Assembly: GCA_016196905.1 (NCBI GenBank)
Contig: JACPWV010000057.1
Location: forward strand, 1 to 7,279
Origin: Chloroflexota bacterium
GTDB taxonomy: Bacteria > Chloroflexota > Anaerolineae > UBA7937 > JACPPX01
Direction of reading: 5' to 3'
DNA length: 7,279 nucleotides
This document shows positions 1-6,135 of this stretch, piece by piece. The position numbers and the translations under genes are program-made. The notes under the pieces were generated by a model that was not told where the DNA came from, made no database searches, and saw only the letters and a list, made by a program, of their open reading frames with translations. Positions within the stretch are counted from its first letter, which is position 1. Every line of letters begins with the position of its first letter.

Positions 1-245
1 GACTGCCCACGCGGATGAATGGGACTTTGGGCGAAGAGGCTCAGCGGGCCCAGGCCTTCGCTGCCGAACTGGAGGCGCAGCTGCGCATCCCGGTGGTGCT
101 GTGGGACGAACGCCTGACCACGGTGCGCGCGGAGCGCCTTCTGCGGGAGGGAGGCAAACGCAAGCGGCGCACTTCCACCGATGTCGCCGCCGCGACCATT
201 CTGCTCCAGGATTATCTCGATTCCCTCAAAGCGGAACCTCTCTAG
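1..245 (+). CDS. ruvX: RuvX/YqgF-family Holliday junction resolvase, C-terminal part (5' end outside window)
   Basis: This is the C-terminal 80 codons of a RuvX (YqgF) protein; the frame is open from the window edge, so the ATG at 15 is internal and not the start. The sequence reads LPTRMNGTLGEEAQ, then PVVLWDERLTT, then a basic RKRRTSTDVAAATILLQDYLD. These are the three hallmark blocks of the family: the G-L-P-x-x-MNGT loop, the WDERLTT strand, and the final D-x-A-A-x-x-ILQ-x-YLD helix with a catalytic acidic residue. The family is an RNase H-fold nuclease acting on nucleic-acid junctions and linked to 16S rRNA 5' maturation, in the cytoplasm. The protein ends at its normal place a few residues after the YLD helix. 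In many bacteria ruvX lies directly before mltG, as here, but in this window a decayed gene separates the two. Confidence 0.93.
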   Translation, partial: LPTRMNGTLGEEAQRAQAFAAELEAQLRIPVVLWDERLTTVRAERLLREGGKRKRRTSTDVAAATILLQDYLDSLKAEPL

Positions 246-286
246 TTTCAACCGTATTCATCGCGAATAGGTGAAGAGGGAACTTT

Positions 287-599
287 ATGCCCCTGAATAA
301 AGCACCAAACGCCAATCCTGCTGCAGAGTTCTACGTAGCCTCCCAACTTTTCCGACAGGGGTATGTGGTCACCGTAACGTTTGGGCATATAAAGATGTCA
401 AGGGCCTGAAAAACACCACTAACTGGCCAGTAATCGGTTCCATGATATTAGCTCGCAACCGTTGTCCTTTGTCGTTCCATCGCGTGAACTTGGAAAGTTT
501 ATTGGGCACTGGACTGGCCGACCGGGTGTTGCAGCGGTTAGTTACCGCCGAATAAAGGACAGCCAGTACAAGGAAGCATGGGATTTGCTATTCAAATGA
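287..599 (+). pseudogene. Decayed gene for a small PD-(D/E)XK-like (restriction-endonuclease-fold) hypothetical protein
   Basis: No single frame is open, but three consecutive frames join into one recognisable protein. Frame one starts at ATG 287, with a GAGGGA ribosome-binding-like site just upstream, and gives NPAAEFYVASQLFRQGY then VVTVTFGHIK up to about 394. The next frame gives DVKGLKNTTNWP (394-429). The third gives NRFHDISSQPLSFVVPS (432-482), continues through a GHWTGRPGV stretch, and finishes KDSQYKEAWDLLFK with TGA at 597-599. From memory, this matches a family of about 150-residue proteins in which an E/D-x-D-L-I-V strand precedes the DVKG strand, as in PD-(D/E)XK nucleases. That strand is missing at the first junction (about 394). 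About 20-25 residues are missing at the second junction (about 430). Both losses change frame, so only a 40-residue peptide could be made. Its base composition is visibly less GC-rich than that of its neighbours. The nuclease assignment is an inference; the broken state is seen directly. Confidence 0.72.
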
Positions 600-624
600 G
601 CCAATCGGCGTAGCGGTGTCGAGG

Positions 625-1704
625 ATGAAACGGCCCTGGCGGGTGGCCACTCTCCTCGTCGCCCTGGTCGCGGGCGGGGCCCTGGCCGCGACTTGGTGGG
701 CAGAAGGAGAATTAGAGGTCCCCCGCGTCCTAGTCGGCTGGTACTTGGAGTTCCGTCGGGCGGATATCGACGCGCCGGTGGACGAGGGTCTATCGGAACC
801 CTTCGTGATCGAGCCGGGGGAGAACGCCTCCACCATCGGCCCCCGCCTGCAAGCCGCCGGGCTGATCCGAGATGCGGAGTTGTTCCAGCTCCTGGCGGAG
901 TATACCGGTGCCGATGTGCAGCTCATCGCCGGCCAATACGAGTTGAGCCCCAAGATGAGCATGCGCGAGATCTTGGAGACGATTCACCGGGGTCGGGTGG
1001 TGGAGCTCTCCATCACCATCCCCGAGGGATGGCGCATCGAAGAGATCGCTCAGCTCCTGAGCGAGCGCGGACTGATGGAAGATAGAGCTTTTTTGCGTGC
1101 GGCGGGGGAGCGCTACGATTATCCCTTCTTGGCCGAGCGGCCGGAGGGCGCGTCGCTGGAGGGTTATCTCTTCCCGGACACCTATCGGGTGCGGCCCGGC
1201 ATCTCCCCGCGCGAACTGACCGAGTTGATGCTGGATAACTTCGATCAGCGCCTCAACCCTGAGCTGCGCCGCCTGGCCCAGGAGCGCGGGATGAGTCTGT
1301 ATGAGGTCTTGACCCTGGCCTCCATCGTGGAGCGGGAGGCGGTGATCGCTGAGGAGAGGCCGGTGATCGCCAGCGTCTATCTCAACCGCTTAGCGGCTGG
1401 CCTGCCCCTGGAGGCCGATTCGACGGTGCAATACGCGTTGGGCTACGATGCCCCAGGGGCTAGCTGGTGGCGGCGGCTGGCCCTGGAACAGCTGCGGGCA
1501 GTCGAATCCCCGTACAATACCTATCTGCATCTGGGCTTGTCCCCCGGGCCTATCTGCAACCCGGGCCTCGCCTCCATCCTGGCTGTCCTGGAGCCAGCCG
1601 CAACGCCCTATCTCTATTACTATGCTGTGGGGGACGGCTCCCACGTCTTCGCCGAGACCTACGAAGAGCATCTCCAAAATCAGGCCCGCTATGGGCGGCG
1701 TTAA
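625..1704 (+). CDS. mltG: Endolytic murein transglycosylase MltG (YceG family)
   Basis: MltG is a membrane-anchored lytic transglycosylase that cuts nascent glycan strands and so sets their length. Starting at ATG 625 it has 359 residues. A basic MKRPWR is followed by one membrane segment (about 7-25). Two LysM-like modules follow (about 60-95, and 132-151 with IPEGWRIEEIAQLL). The catalytic YceG domain then has EGYLFPDTY (179-187), ASIVERE (232-238), RPVIASVYLNRL, and SPYNTYLHLGLSPGPICNPG (295-314). E236 in ASIVERE corresponds to the catalytic glutamate of the Escherichia coli enzyme. The length is normal and all motifs are present, so it should be active. GTG 616 in the same frame is an alternative start adding three residues; neither has a good ribosome-binding site, and ATG 625 gives the more typical N-terminus. 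The last 14 bases overlap the next gene, so the two are probably cotranscribed. Confidence 0.95.
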   Translation: MKRPWRVATLLVALVAGGALAATWWAEGELEVPRVLVGWYLEFRRADIDAPVDEGLSEPFVIEPGENASTIGPRLQAAGLIRDAELFQLLAEYTGADVQLIAGQYELSPKMSMREILETIHRGRVVELSITIPEGWRIEEIAQLLSERGLMEDRAFLRAAGERYDYPFLAERPEGASLEGYLFPDTYRVRPGISPRELTELMLDNFDQRLNPELRRLAQERGMSLYEVLTLASIVEREAVIAEERPVIASVYLNRLAAGLPLEADSTVQYALGYDAPGASWWRRLALEQLRAVESPYNTYLHLGLSPGPICNPGLASILAVLEPAATPYLYYYAVGDGSHVFAETYEEHLQNQARYGRR

Positions 1705-2860
1705 ATCGACTGCGCGGCGCATCCTCTTCGCCTCGATTTTGTCGATGGTCCTCAGCGCCTGCCTGTTCCGAGTGACCCCGCCCATGGTGAAGATCGGGCT
1801 GGTGGCGCCCTTCGAGGGGCTGTATCGGGCGATCGGGTACGATGCGCTCTTCGCCGTTCGGCTGGCCCTCCGAGAGCGAAACCAAGCCGGAGGCGTCGCT
1901 GGCTATCGGGTCGATCTGGTGGCCCTGGATGATAGCGCCGAGCCCCAGCAGGCCCAGGAACAAGCGCGCGAGCTGGCGCTGGATCCACAAGTCATGGGAG
2001 TCATCGGCCACCTGCGCGACGAGACGACGCTGGCCGCCGCGCCAGTCTATCATGAACAGGGGCTGCCTTTGATCGCTCTCGGCGCGCCTTCGCTGGTGTT
2101 GGATGGGAACGACCAGACGACCGTTTTTCGGCTGGATGCCGATCAAAGTCACACGGCCCTTTCACTGCTCGACTATGCTAGAAGCGATCTTCGGGTGAAG
2201 CGACTCGCGCTGCTGGGCTTCAGAGACGATGTGATGGACAATCTCCTGGAGGCTGTCCGTGAGTTCGGCGATATGGAGATCCGTACTTATCCCTCGGCTC
2301 GCGCTCTCCTCGATGGGGTGGCCAGGGATGCACGGGACGCGATTCTATATGCAGGGGCGGATCAAAGCGGGGCTCAATTCATCGACAGCTTACGCGAGAC
2401 TGGATCCAGGTCAGTTCTCCTCGGCGATCAAGGGCTCGACACGCCCATCTTCGTGGCTTGGGCGGGCCGGGAGGCGGACGGCGTAGTCTATGCCAGCTCG
2501 AACGTCCTGGTGGACGATCCCGAGTTCATCGCCCAATATCGAGGGTTGGCTGCCACCGATCCGGGCCCGCAGGCGGCGCTGGCCTACGACGCGGCCGGAC
2601 TTCTTTTACGGGCGATTGAAGAGTCGATTCGGAGGCAGGGACTCCCTACTCGCCGGGGCGTCTTAGAATCCTTGCGGCGAGGCGAAATTTATGTCGGCTT
2701 GACAGGCGACGTCCGTTTCGACCAAAATGGGCAGCGCGTGAATACTCCCGTTTACCTGTATCGTATTGAAAGCGGCCGCTATCCCGGCGTCGTGGCCAGA
2801 AAATATTCGCATAGTTATTTTTCTTATCACCATAGCTGCGGCCACCCGCACACCTTGTAA
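1691..2860 (+). CDS. ABC-transporter substrate-binding lipoprotein, branched-chain amino acid (periplasmic-binding-protein type I fold) family
   Basis: The 389-residue product has a basic N-terminus (KSTARR), a hydrophobic stretch and a lipobox LSAC with the lipidation cysteine at residue 24, so it should be an exported lipoprotein. The mature part begins VKIGLVAPFEG and continues with GVIGHLRDETTLAAAPVY (103-120) and LPLIALGA. Later come a GVVYASSN segment and an ALAYDAAGLLLRAIEES helix. This is the order seen in Leu/Ile/Val-binding proteins and their relatives. The start ATG 1691 lies inside the end of mltG; the frame is open further upstream, but only this start places the lipobox correctly. 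No permease or ATPase gene is nearby, so it is an orphan binding protein and its ligand cannot be told. The last 18 residues hold five histidines and look unlike the usual end of the family, which stops near GRYPGV, so the original stop may have been lost. Confidence 0.88.
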   Translation: MGGVKSTARRILFASILSMVLSACLFRVTPPMVKIGLVAPFEGLYRAIGYDALFAVRLALRERNQAGGVAGYRVDLVALDDSAEPQQAQEQARELALDPQVMGVIGHLRDETTLAAAPVYHEQGLPLIALGAPSLVLDGNDQTTVFRLDADQSHTALSLLDYARSDLRVKRLALLGFRDDVMDNLLEAVREFGDMEIRTYPSARALLDGVARDARDAILYAGADQSGAQFIDSLRETGSRSVLLGDQGLDTPIFVAWAGREADGVVYASSNVLVDDPEFIAQYRGLAATDPGPQAALAYDAAGLLLRAIEESIRRQGLPTRRGVLESLRRGEIYVGLTGDVRFDQNGQRVNTPVYLYRIESGRYPGVVARKYSHSYFSYHHSCGHPHTL

Positions 2861-2886
2861 AAGCGGGATGGCTGCCTATGGGTGAG

Positions 2887-2901
2887 TGGTTGATTCAACC
2901 A
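2887..2901. promoter_or_regulatory. Perfect 15-bp dyad upstream of the glycosyltransferase gene
   Basis: The sequence TGGTTGA-T-TCAACCA is a perfect inverted repeat with 7-bp arms and a single central base. It lies in the short gap between the lipoprotein and glycosyltransferase genes. The core GTTGATTC recurs as a direct repeat at 2925-2932, 36 bp downstream. The size and position fit a dimeric repressor site. No matching regulator gene is in the window, and I see no convincing -35/-10 pair. Its function is an inference; the symmetry is seen directly. Confidence 0.4.
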
Positions 2902-2975
2902 AGGGATTCATCGACCCAGGCCGAGTTGATTCCTCCGCCACTTAGCTATTGAGCCGATCGCGGCTTGTACACATC

Positions 2976-4172
2976 GTGCGCGTCCTCATGCTTTCTTGGG
3001 AATATCCTCCCCATGTCGTGGGTGGGTTGGGACGACATGTTGGAGAGTTATTGCCCCACCTGGCCGCGCAGGGAGTGGAGGTGCACCTGCTAACGCCGCG
3101 CTGGGCCGGTGGCCCCGAGCAAGAGCAGGTGGGGGCAGCCATGGTCTACCGCCTCGTATCATCGTTGGAGGGGGGAGGGGATTATTACCAGACTGCCCGA
3201 CGCGTCAATCGACTGATCGAGCAACACAGCCATGAGCTGTGGGACGAGCTGGGAGGCTTCGATTTGATCCACGCCCACGACTGGCTCGTGGGTTTCGCCG
3301 CCTGTGGGCTGCATCGTCGCAGGGCCATCCCGCTGCTGGCCACGATCCATGCCACGGAGCGCGGACGGGGCGGGGGCGCGCTGGAGGGCGAGATGCAGCG
3401 CGCCATCCACGACGCCGAGTGGTGGCTGTGTTACGAAGCCTCCCGCCTGGTGTGTACCAGTCGATTCATGGCCGATGAGGTGCAGCGTTTCTTCCAGGTT
3501 CCCGCCGACGTGATCGAGATCATCCCCAACGGGGTGAATGCGGATCGATGGAGCGCGCTGCGCGCTGAGGATCTCCATTCTTCTCGAGAGCGCTTTGCCC
3601 AGCCCGAGGAGAAGATCGTCTTCTACGTTGGCCGTCTGGTCTGGGAGAAAGGGGTGCATATCCTAGTGGATGCGGCACCCGAAATCTTGGCGCACTACCC
3701 CGCGGTCAAATTTGTGGTGGCGGGGACGGGCCCTGAAGAGGAGGCGCTGCGCCGCCGCGCCGCGGAGCTGGGCCTGGGCGATCGCTTCCACTTCACGGGG
3801 TTCATACCCGATGAGGACCGGGATCGCCTTTTCGGGGTGGCCGACTGCGCGGTCTTCCCCAGCCTGTACGAGCCCTTCGGCATTGTGGCCCTGGAAGCGA
3901 TGGGCGCCCGAGTCCCAGTGGTGGCCTCCGAGGTGGGGGGTCTGCGCGAGTTCGTCCGCCACGCCGAAACGGGGATCAGCGTCTACCCCAACGACGCCTC
4001 CTCGCTGGCACAGGGAGTCTTGCAAACGTTGGCGCATCCCGAGTGGGCCGCTCAGCGGGCCGAGAACGCCTATGGCATGATTCAACAGGAATATCGCTGG
4101 GAGCGCATCGCTCAGCGAACCCTGCAGGTCTACCGGCGAGTGGTGGGCCAGGGGGCCGCGGTCTCCGTTTAG
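2976..4172 (+). CDS. GT4-family glycosyltransferase (glycogen synthase-like, GT-B fold)
   Basis: This is a retaining GT-B glycosyltransferase that transfers sugar from an activated donor, probably in the cytoplasm or at the inner membrane face. Numbered from GTG 2976 it has 398 residues. The N-terminal lobe opens MRVLMLSWEYPPHVVGGLGRH, with the glycine-rich GGLGRH loop at 16-21 and HAHDW at 99-103. The C-terminal lobe has GRLVWEKG (219-226, with the donor-binding Arg and Lys) and the EPFGIVALE E-x7-E motif (299-307) that closes on the nucleotide sugar. This N-terminus is shared with starch/glycogen-synthase-like GT4 enzymes, but the acceptor cannot be read from sequence. TTG 2949 in the same frame would add nine residues; neither start has a clear ribosome-binding site, and GTG 2976 places the first beta strand exactly at the N-terminus, as in relatives. 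It follows a gap of just over 100 bases holding a perfect dyad, so it may have its own promoter. Kinase 1 begins 20 bases after its stop. Confidence 0.9.
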   Translation: MRVLMLSWEYPPHVVGGLGRHVGELLPHLAAQGVEVHLLTPRWAGGPEQEQVGAAMVYRLVSSLEGGGDYYQTARRVNRLIEQHSHELWDELGGFDLIHAHDWLVGFAACGLHRRRAIPLLATIHATERGRGGGALEGEMQRAIHDAEWWLCYEASRLVCTSRFMADEVQRFFQVPADVIEIIPNGVNADRWSALRAEDLHSSRERFAQPEEKIVFYVGRLVWEKGVHILVDAAPEILAHYPAVKFVVAGTGPEEEALRRRAAELGLGDRFHFTGFIPDEDRDRLFGVADCAVFPSLYEPFGIVALEAMGARVPVVASEVGGLREFVRHAETGISVYPNDASSLAQGVLQTLAHPEWAAQRAENAYGMIQQEYRWERIAQRTLQVYRRVVGQGAAVSV

Positions 4173-4192
4173 TCGTGGAGGGTGCAGCGGAG

Positions 4193-4622
4193 ATGTCCAG
4201 GGGCATGTTCATCGCCATCGAAGGGCCGATCGGGGTGGGCAAGACCACGCTGGCCCGTTTGCTCCAGGAGGAATTCCAGGCCGAGCTGTTGTTGGAGATC
4301 TTTGAGGAGAACCCTTTTCTCAAGCTCTTTTACACCGATCGTGCGCGGTATGCCTTTCAGACGCAGATCTTTTTTCTGCTGAGCCGTTACCGCCAACGAC
4401 ACGAGGTGGTGCCGAACATCCTGCAGCGCTCCAACCTGATCAGCGATTATACCTTTACCAAGGATCGGCTCTTTGCCCGCCTCAACCTGTCGAGCGATGA
4501 GCTAGAGATGTACGAGCGGATCCATGCCATCCTGGCCGCAGAAACGGGTTATTCAACAGATCCGGGCTGCGTTGGAACTGCGCCCATACCAGCGTGCCTT
4601 GCCGGAGTTCACGGGAGAATAG
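4193..4622 (+). pseudogene. Deoxynucleoside kinase 1 (dAK/dGK-like), broken by an internal deletion
   Basis: The intact family phosphorylates deoxynucleosides for dNTP salvage. The N-terminal half looks fully functional: P-loop GPIGVGKT (11-18), EENPF (39-42), FQTQIFFLLSRYRQ with the base-contacting glutamine, and DYTFTKDRLFARLNL (85-99). A GGAGGG site lies 10 bases before ATG 4193. After ERIHAILA (about residue 116) the reading frame stops making sense. From 4545 the next frame reads RVIQQIRAALELRPYQ and then RALPEFTGE with TAG at 4620-4622, which is the usual C-terminus of this group (kinase 2 has KALPEF). Comparison with kinase 2 shows about 80 codons gone, including the LID arginines and the final part of the Rossmann-type core, plus a frame change. 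Translation would run on to the TGA at 4649-4651, giving a 152-residue protein that cannot be an active kinase. The ancestral stop is four bases before satD, pointing to an old operon. Confidence 0.85.
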
Positions 4623-4626
4623 ATCC

Positions 4627-5175
4627 ATGTCGAGAGATTATTGCGTTGTGATCGGAGATGCAATAGCGTCTCGACAATTGCTCGCCCGGTGAACTTTCCA
4701 AGATAGGTTCAAACGTGCCGTCCAAGAGATCAATCGCCGTTTCGAACTTGTCGTGGTTGCTCGGGAATTGCTTTATCCGGTGCAACTTCGATTCGGCATC
4801 GGGGTCGGCATCATCACTACCGAAATAGCCCGTGACGCCATCGGTATAGATGGCCCCGCCTTTTATGATTCCAGGAGGGCCCTGGAACAGGCGAAAAGGG
4901 AAGGGAGGGAGGTTCGCTTTCAGGGCCTGGGGGAAGAGCTCGATATGGCAGTCAATACGCTCGCCCTGCTGTTAAGCGCTTTGACCTCGCAGCGGACAGA
5001 GCGCCAGTTCGAGGTAGTAGGCCTCTACCGAAAGCTGGGGACTCACGCGAGGGTTGCCCAGGAGTTGGGCGTGAGTCGGGCGAGCGTGACCAAGACGCTC
5101 TCCGCTGCCCAGTGGGAAGCGGTGGGGGGTGAGGAGACGATGAGGAAACTGCTGACGCTCAGGCGGTTGGGTTAG
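4627..5175 (+). pseudogene. satD: SatD-family protein with C-terminal helix-turn-helix, carrying an in-frame stop and an internal deletion
   Basis: ATG 4627 follows a GGGAG site and gives MSRDYCVVIGDAIASRQLLAR, then TGA at 4690-4692. The same frame continues with QDRFKRAVQEINRRFE, LRFGIGVGIITTE, IGIDGPAFYDSRRALEQAK and a C-terminal helix-turn-helix (ARVAQELGVSRASVTKTL), ending at TAG 5173-5175. The opening VIGD-x-x-xSR, the RFGIGVG strand, the DGPAF motif and the terminal helix-turn-helix are SatD-family features. Family members usually have a segment with a GDEFQG-type motif between the INRRFE helix and the P-x-x-LRFGIG strand. Here the two are joined directly by LVVVARELLYPV, so about 25-35 codons appear deleted without changing frame. 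GTG 4753 could restart translation to give 140 residues with the helix-turn-helix. SatD was named from an acid-tolerance operon in streptococci; its biochemical role is not established. The stop codon is certain, and the deletion rests on the family pattern as I recall it. Confidence 0.8.
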
Positions 5176-5198
5176 CGGATTTGGCTCCAGGCTCCTTT

Positions 5199-5246
5199 GT
5201 AACCATTTTTGGTTACTTATGGGATGGGTAACCTAAAAAGGTTACC
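5199..5246. promoter_or_regulatory. Tandem pair of GTAACC-N6-GGTTAC dyads (operator-like)
   Basis: The first dyad has arms GTAACC (5199-5204) and GGTTAC (5211-5216) around ATTTTT. The second has longer arms GGTAACC (5227-5233) and GGTTACC (5240-5246) around TAAAAA. Both are perfect, both have a 6-base A/T centre, and the two centres are 29 bp apart, just under three helical turns, which would place bound dimers on nearly the same DNA face. A looser site, CACG-GTAA-CGTG, follows at 5253-5264. The array begins 23 bases after the satD stop and lies some 275 bases before the DUF3307 reading frame. Paired identical dyads suggest cooperative binding by a dimeric repressor; the regulator is unknown. 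As RNA each would form only a weak hairpin and no T-run follows, so a terminator is less likely. Confidence 0.5.
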
Positions 5247-5461
5247 AGGGCTCACGGTAACGTGGAGAGGGTTAAGCCGTCCCGGGGGAGACAACATCCA
5301 TCGCGACCGCGAAGGATCTCACCATAATCTCTGGGCTCGCATTGGCCTACATCACGACGAGGTACCTCCTGGAGCCCGAAGGTCGAGATCCCTCTCGAGA
5401 GGGAACCCATGCCGCTCACCCCGGAACGGATCGCGACGTGGCTGCAGCAAGCATAGCCTAG
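5247..5461 (+). other. Degraded-looking spacer between satD and DUF3307; no gene can be supported
   Basis: There is no convincing gene here. One frame is open from 5276 to the TAG at 5459 and contains a protein-like stretch, TAKDLTIISGLALAYITTRYLLE, with a possible membrane segment, but it has no start codon or ribosome-binding site. Its later part is unlike a real protein, while another frame at 5409-5456 reads MPLTPERIATWLQQA then TAG. This may be the remains of a small membrane protein with a frameshift, or simply noise. The usual N-terminus of DUF3307 proteins, an LLxAHLLADF-like helix, is not found in any forward frame of this stretch. Confidence 0.3.
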
Positions 5462-5521
5462 GGCCTATGGCGATCCATCCGATCCCTGCTTCTCCTTGGG
5501 GTAACCTCGGTCCTTTCCACT

Positions 5522-6130
5522 TTGCCATTTCTTTCCTTCGAGTGGTTTGCTTTCCTGGTCGTTCTTGTCGCGGGCCATCGAGCTCTTGACAGGATGGCGA
5601 GACGCCAATGGGAAGGGTGGGGGTTACTAGGCTTTGAAGGTGCCGCCGCCGAACCCATCCTGCACATCCTCCTGATCCTGGGGGGTTGGGCGATTGCGAA
5701 ATCGTTCGGTCTCCCTGGAGACTGGGGCAGCGTCCCTCGCTTGGCTCCAGAAACATTGAACCAGGGAATGATCTTCATGGCAGGATACTTGTTCATTTTC
5801 CGAGGGGGGACGGAGATCGTTAGAGGTTTTCTGGATCGTCTGGCTTCCTTGAGACAGCTCCCGGACCACACTCCGCAGGTAGGTCGGATCATTGGGAACC
5901 TGGAGCGCTTCCTGACCGTCACCCTGGTGCTTCTCGACCAGTACACGGCGATCGCATTCGTCTTGACTGCCAAATCAGTGGCCCGCTTTAGACAAATTGA
6001 GGAAGAGAAAGGCTTTGCTGAGTACTATCTGGTTGGCACTCTGACGAGTTCGGCCATTGGAGTTGTCGTTGGCGTCCTTCTCAAAATCCTCTCCCTGAAT
6101 GGAGTAGAGATTCCCCTCTTGCAGGAGTAG
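5522..6130 (+). CDS. DUF3307-type integral membrane protein, probably 5'-truncated
   Basis: The 202-residue reading is hydrophobic, with about five membrane segments (roughly 7-18, 45-62, 79-95, 128-149, 168-190). It carries conserved C-terminal family blocks: QGMIFMAGYLFIFRGGTEIVRGFLD, GNLERFLTVTLVLLDQYTAIAFVLTAKS-ARF, and AEYYLVGTLTS. Function is unknown; the family often sits next to satD, as it does here. The start is doubtful. TTG 5522 is the only near-start at this end and has no ribosome-binding site. The same frame is open from the TAG at 5459-5461, and the codons from 5462 (RSIRSLLLLGVTSVLSTLPFLS) still look like the family, yet contain no start. Relatives are about 230-250 residues and begin with a conserved N-terminal helix that is absent here. 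The gene is therefore probably broken at its 5' end, with the rest still free of stops. Its TAG is five bases before kinase 2, so the two were likely translated together. Confidence 0.7.
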   Translation: MPFLSFEWFAFLVVLVAGHRALDRMARRQWEGWGLLGFEGAAAEPILHILLILGGWAIAKSFGLPGDWGSVPRLAPETLNQGMIFMAGYLFIFRGGTEIVRGFLDRLASLRQLPDHTPQVGRIIGNLERFLTVTLVLLDQYTAIAFVLTAKSVARFRQIEEEKGFAEYYLVGTLTSSAIGVVVGVLLKILSLNGVEIPLLQE

Positions 6131-6135
6131 GCCCT

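Noticed and set aside
255..269. TATTC/GAATA hairpin after ruvX as a terminator
   Set aside because: The stem is only 5 bp and AT-rich with no T-run, so chance is enough to explain it.
1550..2152. 200-codon open frame on the minus strand across mltG and the lipoprotein gene
   Set aside because: It is a shadow of two well-supported + strand genes in GC-rich DNA; its translation is low in hydrophobic order and has no recognisable motif.
4530..4622. Programmed frameshift in kinase 1
   Set aside because: A frameshift alone cannot explain it: about 80 codons including the LID arginines are missing, and no slippery site is seen at the junction.
4687..4695. The TGA in satD as a selenocysteine or recoded codon
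   Set aside because: SatD is not a known selenoprotein, no SECIS-like hairpin is evident just downstream, and the same gene appears to lack another segment, so simple decay is the easier reading.
5209..5589. 126-codon + strand open frame starting in the dyad array
   Set aside because: It runs through the operator-like dyads and into the DUF3307 gene in a different frame, and the translation shows no domain or sensible composition.
5458..5973. 171-codon minus-strand frame opposite DUF3307
   Set aside because: It is antisense to conserved membrane-protein blocks, is rich in Arg/Pro/Ser as expected for a shadow frame, and has no motif.
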